A DNA stretch of 64,000 bases from NCBI RefSeq assembly GCF_051660745.1, contig NZ_JBOFQF010000004.1:1-64000 (forward strand), written 5' to 3'. The notes beneath the pieces were generated by a model. The model saw only the letters and a list, made by a program, of their open reading frames with translations. It had not been told where the DNA came from and searched no databases. The stretch is from Segniliparus sp051660745 (GTDB taxonomy: Bacteria > Actinomycetota > Actinomycetes > Mycobacteriales > Mycobacteriaceae). The first letter of the stretch is position 1. Each line of letters begins with the position of its first letter. Positions 50,031 to 59,558 of this stretch are shown piece after piece. Both the position numbers and the translations under genes were made by a program.

Positions 50031-52879
50031 GCGGGAGTCCGCTCCGCGAGCGCCGAAGGGTGGGCCTCGGCCCCGGCCTTGCTCGGCGCGCCGACGGGGT
50101 CTCCTTCGTCCAGCCGGGCCCCGAGGCTGCGCAGGATGTCGAGGACCATGCCGACGACGATCAGGTACACGCCGAGGTCGAAAAGGCTCGCGGTGTTCAG
50201 CCGGAGCGTTCCGAGGACGGGGAGGTCGACGGCGAGGCTGGCGCTGGAGAGCGCGGGCAGGCCGACGAAGACGGACCCGGCGGCGGTGGCGGCGGTGAGC
50301 GCGAGGCCCGCGCCGAGGATCTTCCCGGCTTCCACGGGCAGCGTCTCGCCGAGCTCGTAGCGCCCGCCCGCCAGATACCGCAGGACCAGGGCGAGCCCGG
50401 CGACCAACCCGCCCGCGAAGCCGCCGCCGGGGGCGTTGTGCCCGCTGAAGAAGAAGTACACCGACAGGGCCATGATGGTCGGGAAGACCATCCGCGTCGC
50501 GATCTCCAGGATCATCGAGCGCTGCCTCGGGTCGGTGAACTCGCTCGAACGCAACCAGCTGACCTGGTCGCTGCCGCTGGTCGCGTCCGCCGCGAGGCGG
50601 GGGACCGTCCCGTAGCGGCGGTTCACGAACACCAGCGAGGCCACGCCGGTGGCCGCCACGAGCAGCACGGAGATCTCGCCGAAGGTGTCCCAGGCCCGGA
50701 TGTCCACGATGATCACGTTCACGGTGTTCTTGCCGTGCGCCCGCTCGAGGCCCGCCCGCGCGAGCGAGTCCGCGAGGATGGGCGCGTTCCCCGGCCGCGC
50801 GCTGATGGCGAACATGGCGAGCACGGCCAGCCCGGTCCCGACTCCGAGGGAGAACACGGTGCGGGCGACGTGCGAGAGGACCGGGATCGGCTCGTTGGTG
50901 TGGGCGTCGAATTTGCGGAGCACCAGCGTGAAGACGACCAAGGTGAGCGTTTCGACGAGGAACTGGGTGAGGGCGAGGTCGGGGGCTCCGTGCAGGGCGA
51001 ACAGCACGCCGCAGCCGTATCCGGTGATCCCGGAGGCGAGCACCGCGCCGATCCGGTGGGTGAGGACCACGGCGGCGACCGCGCCGATGACCATGACGAC
51101 CGCGATGACGGGTTGGAACGGCGAGTCGTACGCGTGCCACGCGATCGTGCTCCGGGACCCGAGGAAGAGCACGGCGAGCGGGAAGACGGTGAGCACGGTG
51201 AGCGTCGTGGCCTGGGCGATCGGCAGCGAACCGCGCTGCACGAACGCCGTCACCCGCAGGGCGAACGCGGAGAGCAGGCGCATGAACTCGTCGTAGACCT
51301 CGTCCGCGTTGCCGAGGCGGCGGCGCGACTTCGGCAGCCCGGGGTTGGCGGCGAACAACGCGCAGCCGATCGCGACGGCGACCGCGACGAGGGCGGCTCC
51401 CGCGCCGAGGTGGGCGAATGGGGCAGGCCCGGCGGGCTCGGCTCGGAAACCCCGTCCGCCAGCAGCCGCGTCGAGGAGCGGCGACCATGCGGGCAGCGAG
51501 AACGTCGCGACGATCCCGAGCAGGCCGAGGAGGACGGGCGGCGCCCACAGCGCGACGGCTGGCCGCAGCGCGGGCTCCGCGCCCTTGCGGTGCGCGTAGA
51601 GCCCCCAGCTGAGCCGGAGGCTGTAGCCGGTGGTGAGCGCGGCGGCTCCGACTTCGAGCAGGACGAGCACGACGAGGCTCGTCAGCGGCGCCCGTTCGGC
51701 GAGCACGGCGCTGAACGCCGCGTCTTTGCCCGCGAAGCCCAAAAACGGCGGGAGCGCCGCCATCGAAGCCCCGCCGAGCACGCCCGCGAGCACGAGCGGA
51801 GCCGCCCGCCTGCCCATATGCGAGAGCTTGGGCAGGTGCCGGGTGCCCGCGGTCCGGTCGACGCCGCCGACGGTCATGAAGAGGGCAGCTTTGAAGAGCG
51901 AATGGGCGAGCAGCATCACGAGGCCCGCGACGCGGGACTCCTCGCTCTCCCCGCCGACGAACGTGGTCATGAGCCCGAGCTGGCTGATCGTGGAGAACGC
52001 GAGCACGAGTTTCGCGTCCCAGGCGCGCAGCGCCCGCCATCCGCCGAGGAAGGCCGTCGCGAGCCCGAACGGGAGGACCATCCAATGCCACACGGCGAGG
52101 TGGGCGTAGCCGGGGGCGAACCTGCACACCAGGTAGACGCCCGCCTTGACCATCGCGGCGGCGTGCAGGTACGCGCTCACCGGGGTCGGGGCCGCCATGG
52201 CGCCGGGGAGCCACAAATGCCAGGGGATGAGGGCGGATTTGGTGAACGCCCCGGTGAGCACGAGCGCGATCGCGACTTGGCCGAGCACGCCGCCCACCGG
52301 GTGGCGGACCACGTCGGAGACGAGGTAGCTGTTCGCCTGCTCGCCGAGGATGATGATCCCGACGAGCATGGCGAGGCCGCCGAGGGTGGTGATGTTGAGC
52401 GCGCGCAGCGCGGCCCGGCGGGCGACGAGCTTATGCCCCTGGTGCCCGACGAGCAAGTACGAGAGGACGCTCGTGATCTCCCAGAACGTGAAGAGCATCA
52501 GCATGTTGTCGCTGACGATGAGGCCGAACATGACGCCCGCGAACGCGGTGAGCTGGCCCGCGAGCGCGCCGAGCTTGGGCTCGTCCGGGGCGAAGTACCG
52601 CGAGCAGTAGACGAGGACGACCGCGCCGACGCCAAGGACGGGCAGGCACATGAGCACCCCGAGCGGGTCGAGCAGCAGGTCCACGTCCAGCGCCGCCTGT
52701 GGGATCCAGGTGTAGTGCTCGCGCAGCTGCGTCTGCCCGCAGCCGGTCGCGGCGAGCACCCATGCCAGGCTCGCGGCGGGCACGAGCGCGAGCCCGAGGA
52801 AGGCCTGCCTGCCCCAGCGCGCGACAAGCACAGGGGCCAAGAGCGCGGCTACCCCATGCGCGAGCAAGACATCGAACAC
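50027..52879 (-). CDS. mnhA: Na+/H+ antiporter fused subunits MnhA/MnhB
   Basis: This encodes 950 residues. The NuoL-like part (1-about 520) contains FAGVMFGLIVSDNMLMLFTFWEITSVLSYLLVG, FTKSALIPWHLWLPGAMAAPTPVSAYLHAAAMVKAGVYLV and DAKLVLAFSTISQLGLM. The middle has the MrpA C-terminal domain with QFLVETLTLVVFTLVLRKF. From about 785 an MnhB domain (RMVFPTIMALSVYFFFSGHNAPGGGFAGG) is fused, as in other actinobacteria, so the operon is A/B-C-D-E-F-G without a separate mnhB. The complex exchanges cytoplasmic Na+ for H+. The GTG start is leaderless. Confidence 0.94.
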   Translation of the reverse strand: MFDVLLAHGVAALLAPVLVARWGRQAFLGLALVPAASLAWVLAATGCGQTQLREHYTWIPQAALDVDLLLDPLGVLMCLPVLGVGAVVLVYCSRYFAPDEPKLGALAGQLTAFAGVMFGLIVSDNMLMLFTFWEITSVLSYLLVGHQGHKLVARRAALRALNITTLGGLAMLVGIIILGEQANSYLVSDVVRHPVGGVLGQVAIALVLTGAFTKSALIPWHLWLPGAMAAPTPVSAYLHAAAMVKAGVYLVCRFAPGYAHLAVWHWMVLPFGLATAFLGGWRALRAWDAKLVLAFSTISQLGLMTTFVGGESEESRVAGLVMLLAHSLFKAALFMTVGGVDRTAGTRHLPKLSHMGRRAAPLVLAGVLGGASMAALPPFLGFAGKDAAFSAVLAERAPLTSLVVLVLLEVGAAALTTGYSLRLSWGLYAHRKGAEPALRPAVALWAPPVLLGLLGIVATFSLPAWSPLLDAAAGGRGFRAEPAGPAPFAHLGAGAALVAVAVAIGCALFAANPGLPKSRRRLGNADEVYDEFMRLLSAFALRVTAFVQRGSLPIAQATTLTVLTVFPLAVLFLGSRSTIAWHAYDSPFQPVIAVVMVIGAVAAVVLTHRIGAVLASGITGYGCGVLFALHGAPDLALTQFLVETLTLVVFTLVLRKFDAHTNEPIPVLSHVARTVFSLGVGTGLAVLAMFAISARPGNAPILADSLARAGLERAHGKNTVNVIIVDIRAWDTFGEISVLLVAATGVASLVFVNRRYGTVPRLAADATSGSDQVSWLRSSEFTDPRQRSMILEIATRMVFPTIMALSVYFFFSGHNAPGGGFAGGLVAGLALVLRYLAGGRYELGETLPVEAGKILGAGLALTAATAAGSVFVGLPALSSASLAVDLPVLGTLRLNTASLFDLGVYLIVVGMVLDILRSLGARLDEGDPVGAPSKAGAEAHPSALAERTPA

Positions 52880-52886
52880 CTATTCG

Positions 52887-52915
52887 ATAATACACGATAA
52901 TCGATGGAACCGCAA
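52887..52915 (-). promoter_or_regulatory. Promoter of the mnh operon (TTGCGG-N17-TATTAT), leaderless
   Basis: On the minus strand TTGCGG (52915-52910) is 17 bases from TATTAT (52892-52887), which is 7 bases before the GTG at 52879. It lies in the 71-bp gap after pknB. Confidence 0.75.
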
Positions 52916-52950
52916 CCCGAAAAGCGGGCCCAGGTCCTCTCCGAAGGCGG

Positions 52951-54849
52951 TCACAGCCCGGCGTGGTACATGTCGACAGTCACGGTGCCGAGCTTCGGGA
53001 AAGCGGTCCCAGGGGCCGGTTCCTGGTGGAAAATCTGCCCCGGCGGCTTGTTCGGATCGGGGAAGAGCCCGTTGCCCTGGGTGCTCGTCGTGCTGAACTG
53101 CCCCGCGAATCCCACCCTGCGCAACGCGCTGCGGGCTTCCTGCTCGCTCATGCCGCCGAGATCGGGCATGACGAACTGGTCGCCCTTCGAGATGGTCAGC
53201 GTGACGGCGGAGCCGCGCTTCGCGTCGGACCCCGGCTGCGGGCTCTGGCTCAGCACCTTGCCGTACGGCTCGGTCGAGCTCTGATCCTGGGTCTGCGGCG
53301 GGGCGAGCCCGGCGTCGGTGAGCGCCTTGGCCGCCGCGTCCTGCTGCGAGCCGACGACATTGGGCACCTGGGTCGTGTCCGGCCCCTTGGAGACGATCAG
53401 CTGGACCTTGCTGCCCTTCGCCACCTTCTTCCCCGCGTCGGGCGATGTGCGGATCACATGGTCTTTGTCGACGTCGTTGGAGAACTCGGTCTGCGCCTGG
53501 TCGGCCGCGCTCAGCCCGGCGTCCGAGAGGATCGACGTCGCCTCGCCGAGCGTCTTGCCCGCGAGGTCGGGAATGACCGCTTGGCCTGGCCCGGTGGAGA
53601 CACTGAGGGTGACCTCGGCGTTCTTGTTGATCGCGCTCCCGCCTTGCGGCGAGGTGCCGATGGCCGTGCCCGATTTCGTCTGGGGGTTCTCCGGGTGCTC
53701 GATCTTCAGGTGCGTCACCCCCGCCTTGCGGAGCGAGTCGGTGGCCTGCTGCTCGTTCATGCCCGCGACGTTGGGGAGCATGATGTACCCAGGCTGCAGC
53801 GGCATCGCCCGGTGGAGCGCGAAGTACGCGGACACCATCGCCACCACGACGGCGACGGCGAGCGCGACGTAGACCCCTTTCGGCCTCGGGCGCGGCTCGG
53901 CGACCAGCCGCCCGTGCTCGCGCAGCGGCTTGTGCGTCGGCCCGGTGATCTCCCCGGTGGAGAGCAGCGAGTGCCGTTCCGCCTCGGACATGACCCGGGG
54001 CGCGTTCGGCCGCTCGCCCGCCCTCAGCTTGAGCAGGTCGTCGCGCAGCTCCGCCGCGGACTGGTAGCGGTTCGCCGGGTTCTTGCTCATGGCCTTGAGC
54101 ACGACGGCGTCGATGTCCGGGGAGAGGGACTTCTTGATCGAGGACGGCGGCTTGGGGTCTTCCCGCACGTGCTGGTAGGCGATGGCGAGGGGGGTGTCCC
54201 CGGTGAACGGCGGCGAACCGGCCAAGAGCTCGTAGAGCACGCAGCCCAAGGAGTACACGTCCGAGCGCGGGTCGACGGTCTCGCCCCTGGCCTGCTCGGG
54301 CGAGAGGTACTGCGCGGTCCCGATCACGGTCGCGGTCTGGGTCGCCGTGATCGTCGCGTCGGAGATGGCCCGGGCGATGCCGAAGTCCATCACCTTCACC
54401 TGGCCGAGCTTGTTGATCATGATGTTGCCCGGCTTGACGTCGCGGTGCACGATGCCGTTGTGGTGGCTGAAGTCCAGGGCCGCGGCGACGTCCGAGATCC
54501 ACGCGAGGACCTGCTCGGTGGTGAGCGGGCCGTCCTGGAGGGCCTCGCGCAGCGTCTGCCCGTCGACGTACTCCATCACGATGTACGGCATCGGGCCCTG
54601 GTCGGAGGCCGACTCGCCGGTGTCGAAGACAGAGACGATCATCGGGTGGTTGAGCGAGGCGGCGTTCTGCGCCTCGCGTCGGAACCGCAGGTAGAAACGC
54701 GGATCGCGGGCGAGGTCCGGGCGGAGCAGTTTGATCGCGACCTCGCGGCCGAGCCGCTCGTCCCGCGCGATGTGGACTTCGGACATGCCGCCGTAGCCGA
54801 TCGCCTCGCCGAGGGTGTACCGGCCGCCGAGATGCTTCGGAGTGGTCAT
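52951..54849 (-). CDS. pknB: Serine/threonine protein kinase PknB with PASTA repeats
   Basis: This encodes 632 residues (626 in M. tuberculosis). The kinase domain (about 10-275) has Lys40 in VAIKLL, HRDVKPGN, DFG and a TQTATVIGTAQYLSPEQ activation loop with the two phospho-threonines. A juxtamembrane region leads to one membrane helix (about 335-355) and four extracellular PASTA repeats (LPNVAGMN, IPDLAGKTLGEA, VPNVVGSQQDAA, MPDLGGMSEQEA) that sense muropeptides. It phosphorylates cell-division and wall enzymes and is opposed by PstP. It is last in its operon. In mycobacteria pknA precedes it; here pbpA does. Confidence 0.96.
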   Translation of the reverse strand: MTTPKHLGGRYTLGEAIGYGGMSEVHIARDERLGREVAIKLLRPDLARDPRFYLRFRREAQNAASLNHPMIVSVFDTGESASDQGPMPYIVMEYVDGQTLREALQDGPLTTEQVLAWISDVAAALDFSHHNGIVHRDVKPGNIMINKLGQVKVMDFGIARAISDATITATQTATVIGTAQYLSPEQARGETVDPRSDVYSLGCVLYELLAGSPPFTGDTPLAIAYQHVREDPKPPSSIKKSLSPDIDAVVLKAMSKNPANRYQSAAELRDDLLKLRAGERPNAPRVMSEAERHSLLSTGEITGPTHKPLREHGRLVAEPRPRPKGVYVALAVAVVVAMVSAYFALHRAMPLQPGYIMLPNVAGMNEQQATDSLRKAGVTHLKIEHPENPQTKSGTAIGTSPQGGSAINKNAEVTLSVSTGPGQAVIPDLAGKTLGEATSILSDAGLSAADQAQTEFSNDVDKDHVIRTSPDAGKKVAKGSKVQLIVSKGPDTTQVPNVVGSQQDAAAKALTDAGLAPPQTQDQSSTEPYGKVLSQSPQPGSDAKRGSAVTLTISKGDQFVMPDLGGMSEQEARSALRRVGFAGQFSTTSTQGNGLFPDPNKPPGQIFHQEPAPGTAFPKLGTVTVDMYHAGL

Positions 54850-54855
54850 TGCCGC

Positions 54856-54900
54856 GCCCTGCTCGCCGTCACCCTGCTCGTCGTTTCCCTGGTCATCGTT
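54856..54900 (-). repeat. Three degenerate 15-bp repeats between pbpA and pknB
   Basis: Three 15-bp units (54856-54870, 54871-54885, 54886-54900) share C-C-C-T-G-x-T-C on the plus strand, reading AxGACGAGCAGGG-like on the minus strand. Each carries an AGGG. The unit nearest pknB supplies its ribosome site. They occupy the position where pknA lies in mycobacteria. Confidence 0.7.
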
Positions 54901-56413
54901 GCCCCCCGTCCGCCAACGCCTGTGCGATGACTGCCCGCCCGATCGGCCCCGCGACGCTTGCCCCGGTCGCGCCCGCGCCGAGCGCGTCCGAGCCCTCGAC
55001 GAGCACGGCAAGGGCGATCACCGGGTGGCTGGCAGGCGCGAACGCGACGTACCAGCTGTACGGGCTCTTGTTGTTCGGGTTGTCCGCTGTGCCGGTCTTC
55101 GAGGCGATTTCGAGCTTCGGGTCCTTCCCCTTGCCGCCTGCGCGGCGCTCCGCCTCGACCATCAGGTCGGTGAGCGTCTTCGCGATCTGCGGGCGCATCG
55201 CAGGGACGAGCACCGAGCGCTTGGTCTGGTCGTCGCCGAGCGGTTTGAGGTCCGGCCCGAACTCCTGCTGCACCACGAACGGCCGGGCGAGGAAGCCGCC
55301 GTTGGCGACGCAGGCGGTGATCTCGGCGTTCATCAGCGGAGTCAGCCGCACATCGCGTTGCCCGATCACCGACTGACCGAGCGCTGCCGCGTCTTTCTGC
55401 AGCAGGTTCGGCTCGTCCGGGCTGACCAGCTGCGACGGGACCACGGACATGGGGACGGCCTGTTTGTCGGTGAGCTGCAACTGGGTCGCCATCCCGCGCA
55501 GCACCGCTTCCGCGTTCGGCACCTTTTGCGTCATGAGCTGCACGAACGCGGTGTTGCACGAATACGCGAAGGCCTGGCGCAGCGTGACTTCGCCGCCAAC
55601 CGAGTCGGGGCACGTCTCCCCGCCGTAGTTGGGGATCGTCGCGGTCGCGGTGCCGGGCAGCGGGATGGACCCCGCCGCCGTGAGCCGGATGTCCGGGGAG
55701 ATCCCGTAGGACAGGGCGGCTGCCGTGGTCACCACTTTGAACGTGGAGCCGGGCGGGTACGCCTCCTCGATGGCCCGGTTGACCAGCGGGCGGTTCGGGT
55801 CGTGGGACAACGTGTCGTAGTACTTGCTCGTGTCGTCGAGGTTGTGGCTGGAGAGCTGGTTGGGGTCGTAGCTCGGAGCGGAGGCCATCGCGAGGACCGC
55901 GCCGTTCCTCGGGTCGAGGGCCACCACCGCCCCGACGCAGCCGCCGGGGCAGCCTGCGGAGAGCTGCTGGTACGCCACTTCCTGCAGCTTCGCGTCGATG
56001 GTGGTGTTCACCATGCCGCCGCGCTGTCCGTGGCTGGCGAGGAAGTCCAGGAGCCGCTGCGAGAAGAGCCGGTCGTCCGTGCCGTCGAGGACGGCGTTCT
56101 CCTTCAGCTCGAGGCCGGTCTTGCCGCGCATCATCGAGTAGTACCCGGTGATCGGCGCGTATGCCATCGGGTCGTTGTACTTGCGCAGGTAGAGGAACCG
56201 GTCGTCGCTCGGGTCGGAGTAGGCGAGCAGCGTCCCGCCCGCAGTGATCTTGCCGCGCGGCTCGGAGTACTCGTGGTAGAGGGCGCGGCGGTTCTGCGGG
56301 TTCTTCCGCAAGCTGACCGACCACCAGGCCTGCACAAAGGTCATATTGGCGATCAGGATCAGGGGGAAGAGCCAGGCCAAGACGAGCCCGACCCTGCGCA
56401 GCGAGGTGTTCAT
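54893..56413 (-). CDS. pbpA: Penicillin-binding protein PbpA
   Basis: This encodes 506 residues. An N-terminal membrane anchor is followed by a dimerisation part and the class B transpeptidase domain with SxxK in PPGSTFKVV (Ser near 222), SCN in YSCNTAF and KTGTAD. In mycobacteria PbpA acts in septal peptidoglycan cross-linking and is phosphorylated by PknB. Its ATG overlaps the rodA stop by 4 bp. pknB follows after 43 bp. Confidence 0.95.
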   Translation of the reverse strand: MNTSLRRVGLVLAWLFPLILIANMTFVQAWWSVSLRKNPQNRRALYHEYSEPRGKITAGGTLLAYSDPSDDRFLYLRKYNDPMAYAPITGYYSMMRGKTGLELKENAVLDGTDDRLFSQRLLDFLASHGQRGGMVNTTIDAKLQEVAYQQLSAGCPGGCVGAVVALDPRNGAVLAMASAPSYDPNQLSSHNLDDTSKYYDTLSHDPNRPLVNRAIEEAYPPGSTFKVVTTAAALSYGISPDIRLTAAGSIPLPGTATATIPNYGGETCPDSVGGEVTLRQAFAYSCNTAFVQLMTQKVPNAEAVLRGMATQLQLTDKQAVPMSVVPSQLVSPDEPNLLQKDAAALGQSVIGQRDVRLTPLMNAEITACVANGGFLARPFVVQQEFGPDLKPLGDDQTKRSVLVPAMRPQIAKTLTDLMVEAERRAGGKGKDPKLEIASKTGTADNPNNKSPYSWYVAFAPASHPVIALAVLVEGSDALGAGATGASVAGPIGRAVIAQALADGGQR

Positions 56414-58053
56414 CGCGCCTGCTCCCCGCTTATTTTTTGGTCGCTTGTTCTTTGGTCGCTTGTTCTTTGGTCGCTTGTTCCTTGGTCGCTTGTCTCCCCG
56501 GAGCTTTCATGCTCTGCGGGCACTTTCGGCAAGTGTGCGGTCGTCACGTCCTGGTCGGGCGCGGGCTGCGGGGCCGAGGCCTTCGCCGCCGAGTGCTTGG
56601 TCGTCTTGGCCTTGCCGCTCGCCGGGGCCGCGACCGGCAGCGAGCCGGGCTTGCGGGCCTCGTGGGAGATCTTGAGCAGGAGCGCGAGGAGGATGTAGTT
56701 CGAGAGCAGCGAGGAGCCGCCGGACGACATGAACGGGGTGGTGAGGCCGGTCAACGGGATGAGGTCGGTGACGCCGCCCGCGATGATGAAGACCTGGAGC
56801 GCGACGGTGATCGCGAGGCCTGCGGCCAGGAGCTTGCCGAAGCTGTCCCGGACGGTGAGCGCGACCCGGACGCCCCGGTCGACGAGCAAGTAGTACAGCA
56901 GGACGATGGCGGCCAGCCCGATGAGCCCGAGCTCCTCGCCAGCGGCGGCGAGGATGAAGTCGTTGTGCGCCTCGGGGATCCGGGCCGGAGAGCCCGCGCC
57001 GAGGCCGGTGCCGCCGAGCCCGCCGACGGCGAGGCCGAACAACGCCTCGCAGAGCTGGTAGCCCTTGTTGTCGCAGTCGGCCAGCGGGTCCCACCAGGCC
57101 TGGGCGCGGGTTTCGACGTGCGGGATGCTCGTGAACGCGAAGGCTCCCGCGGCCACGAGCATCAAGAGCCCGATGAGCAGCCAGCCGAGCCGCTCGGTGG
57201 CGATGTACAGCATGATCAGGGCGGTGAGGAAGATGAGCAGCCCCATGCCGAGGTCGTTCTGCAGGAACAAGGTGGCGATCGCCAGGCCCCATGCCAAGAG
57301 CAGCGGCCCGAGGTCGCGCATCCTCGGCAGGTCCATGCCCAAGACGCGCTTGCCCGCCGTCACGAAGAGCTCGCGCTTGGCAACCAGCAGCGAGGCGGAG
57401 CAGACGATGAGGGCGATTTTGGCGAACTCGCCCGGCTGGATCGTGAGGAAGCCGAGGTGGATCCACACGTTCGAGCCGTTGACGGGCGCCGTGAAGATCG
57501 GGATGGCGAGGAACAGCACGCCGAGGGCCCCGAGGGTGTAGCCGTACCTGGAGAGCACCCGGTAGTCCTTCAAGAAGACAAGGACAAGGCTGAACGCCAC
57601 GACGGACACGAAGGTCCAGGCCAGCTGGGGATTGGTGTCGAAGCTGAGGATGGATTGGCGCACCGCCTCGCTCCCGGGGTCGCGCACCTCGACGCCGATC
57701 CGGAAGATGAGGATCAAGCCGATGCCGTTGAGCAGGGCCACCACCGGGAAGAGCAGCGGGTCGGCGTACGGCGCGAAGAACCGGATCACGAGATGCGCCC
57801 CGCCCATCATCACGCCGTAGACCAGCGCGATCCGCACGAGGTCGCCGAGGACGGGCCGGTGCAGGTTCATGTCGACCAGCGCCAGCGCCGCGAGCACCAC
57901 GACCACGGCGACCACGATGAGCAGGAGCTCGATGTTCCGGCGGCTGCGCGGCGCGGCGTGGCTGCCCGTGGCGGGCGGGGCCGCGTTTTTTCTCTGAGCC
58001 GCGTTTTTGCTCTCAACCGCTTCCGGCCGGACAGCAGTCCCCGACATGCTCAT
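56410..58053 (-). CDS. rodA: SEDS peptidoglycan polymerase RodA
   Basis: This encodes 547 residues, longer than M. tuberculosis RodA (about 469). Ten membrane helices are present with SEDS blocks GSNVWIHLGFLTIQPGEFAKIALI, FLQNDLGMGLLIF, EAHNDFILAAAGEELGLIG and TPFMSSGGSSLLSNYILLALLL. It polymerises glycan strands with PbpA. The extra length is a cytoplasmic tail of about 85 residues ending in SDQ-type repeats (see repeat at 56439). Confidence 0.95.
   Translation of the reverse strand: MSMSGTAVRPEAVESKNAAQRKNAAPPATGSHAAPRSRRNIELLLIVVAVVVVLAALALVDMNLHRPVLGDLVRIALVYGVMMGGAHLVIRFFAPYADPLLFPVVALLNGIGLILIFRIGVEVRDPGSEAVRQSILSFDTNPQLAWTFVSVVAFSLVLVFLKDYRVLSRYGYTLGALGVLFLAIPIFTAPVNGSNVWIHLGFLTIQPGEFAKIALIVCSASLLVAKRELFVTAGKRVLGMDLPRMRDLGPLLLAWGLAIATLFLQNDLGMGLLIFLTALIMLYIATERLGWLLIGLLMLVAAGAFAFTSIPHVETRAQAWWDPLADCDNKGYQLCEALFGLAVGGLGGTGLGAGSPARIPEAHNDFILAAAGEELGLIGLAAIVLLYYLLVDRGVRVALTVRDSFGKLLAAGLAITVALQVFIIAGGVTDLIPLTGLTTPFMSSGGSSLLSNYILLALLLKISHEARKPGSLPVAAPASGKAKTTKHSAAKASAPQPAPDQDVTTAHLPKVPAEHESSGETSDQGTSDQRTSDQRTSDQKISGEQAR
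56439..56493 (-). repeat. 15-bp tandem repeat array in the rodA 3' end
   Basis: GGTCGCTTGTTCTTT (plus strand) is repeated at 56439-56453, 56454-56468 and, with one change, 56469-56483, with a partial fourth copy. It encodes repeated TSDQR at the RodA C-terminus. Copy number is likely to vary between strains. Confidence 0.9.
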
Positions 58054-59558
58054 CCGTGCCGCTCCCGGCAGTCGACTCCAGGCTTCCAGGCGCGCAGCAC
58101 CTCCGACGGCGGTGCGGGGAGCTCCATGCTCGGCTCGATGGACGGGAACGGGCTTTCCGACGCGGGAGGCGCGGGAGGCTCGCCGGGGGCCGACGGCGGG
58201 GCGGAGAGCCCGGTGCTCGGCTCCGCCTGCGGCGGCGCGCTCGGAGCGACGGCGGGCGGGGGAGCCGTCACGTGGTCGGCGCAGTTCGGGAGCAGATGCT
58301 CGAGCAGCAGCCGGACCTGGTCGCGAATGTCGTCCCGACCGCCGGAGGGCAGGTTGGACACGCTGGAACGGGTGGCTGCCTCAAGGTCGGAGAGCTTGAG
58401 CGGGACGCAGCCTTGGCGGGCCTCGTCCGCGCGGAGGAACTCCGGCTTGGACTTCCCGCCGGGCGCGCTGGGCTCGCGGAAGCACACTCGCGTGTCCACG
58501 GACTGCAGGCGCACGCCGAACAACGACCCGGAGACGCCGCGGTACACGACGACGTAGCCGTTCTCAGAGCCGGTGTAGTAGTTGGAGCGCAGCAAGGCTC
58601 GTCCGCCGTATGCGGCCGCGACGAGGGCCACGAGGGCCACGGCGAGGACCGCGATCCAACGCCAAGGGCGGCGGCGACGGGCGGGGGAGCCCGCGCCCTC
58701 TTCGGCCGCCGAGACCTTCACCGGTGCGCGCTGCTGCTGGCCGAGGGCGGCGGCGCGCCCTGCCGCGCTGTCCGGCGGCGGCGCGTGCTGCTGGTCCTCG
58801 CCCAGCGCCGCGCCCGCGATGATCGGCTGCGTCTGCGCGAACCCGGAGTCGGCCACTTCGGCGACCACGACGGTGACGTTGTCCGGGCCGCCGCTGCGCA
58901 GCGCGAGGTCCACGAGCTTGTCCGCCGCCGCGTCGATGTCCCCTTCGCCGAGGACGGTCTCGATGGTCGCCGCGCTCACGACGTCGGAGAGCCCGTCCGA
59001 GCAGAGCAGGTACCGGTCTCCGGCCAGCGCCTCTCGCACGTTGAAGGTTGGCTGCACCTCGTGCCCGGTGAGCGCCTTGAGGATGAGCGAGCGCTGCGGG
59101 TGCGAATGCGCTTCCTCGGCGGTGATGCGCCCTTCGTCGATCAGGCTCTGCACGTAGGTGTCGTCACGGGTGATCTGCGTGAGATGCTCGTCGCGCAGCA
59201 GGTAGGCGCGGGAGTCGCCGACGTGCGCGAGCCCCATCGAGGTCCCGGTGAACAGAAGGGCGGTGAGCGTCGTCCCCATGCCGTCCCGCTCGGGGTGCTC
59301 GGACACGTGCTCGGCGATGGCGATGTTGCCGGAGCGGACGGCGTTCTCAAGCTTGGAGAGGATCTCTCCGCCCGGCTCCTCGTCGTCCAGCGGGATCATG
59401 GCGCTGATCACCAGCGCGGAGGCGACTTCGCCCGCCTCGTGCCCGCCCATGCCGTCCGCGAGCGTCAACAGGCGCGCGCCCGCGTACGCCGCGTCCTCGT
59501 TGTTGCCCCGGACGAGTCCCCGGTCGCTCCGGGCCGCGTATCTGAGTACCAGGCTCAT
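58050..59558 (-). CDS. pstP: PP2C-family serine/threonine phosphatase PstP
   Basis: This encodes 502 residues. The phosphatase domain (1-about 240) shows RSDRGLVRGNNEDAAY, LTLADGMGGHEAGE, HVGDSRAYLLRD, LLCSDGLSDVV and GGPDNVTVVVAEV. A membrane helix near 300-320 and an extracellular Cys-containing, Pro-rich tail of about 180 residues follow. It reverses PknB phosphorylation. The ATG at 59558 overlaps the fhaB stop (ATGA). Confidence 0.95.
   Translation of the reverse strand: MSLVLRYAARSDRGLVRGNNEDAAYAGARLLTLADGMGGHEAGEVASALVISAMIPLDDEEPGGEILSKLENAVRSGNIAIAEHVSEHPERDGMGTTLTALLFTGTSMGLAHVGDSRAYLLRDEHLTQITRDDTYVQSLIDEGRITAEEAHSHPQRSLILKALTGHEVQPTFNVREALAGDRYLLCSDGLSDVVSAATIETVLGEGDIDAAADKLVDLALRSGGPDNVTVVVAEVADSGFAQTQPIIAGAALGEDQQHAPPPDSAAGRAAALGQQQRAPVKVSAAEEGAGSPARRRRPWRWIAVLAVALVALVAAAYGGRALLRSNYYTGSENGYVVVYRGVSGSLFGVRLQSVDTRVCFREPSAPGGKSKPEFLRADEARQGCVPLKLSDLEAATRSSVSNLPSGGRDDIRDQVRLLLEHLLPNCADHVTAPPPAVAPSAPPQAEPSTGLSAPPSAPGEPPAPPASESPFPSIEPSMELPAPPSEVLRAWKPGVDCRERHG

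Noticed and set aside
50060..52900. A 946-codon plus-strand open frame opposite mnhA, and similar long frames opposite the RTX/peptidase and lysX genes
   Set aside because: They are low-complexity Arg/Gly/Glu readings of the third-position GC bias of the real genes, with no ribosome sites or domains.
56439..56493. CRISPR array
   Set aside because: The 15-bp units are directly adjacent without spacers and are in frame within rodA; the arrays at 4412 and 54856 likewise lack spacers. No cas genes.
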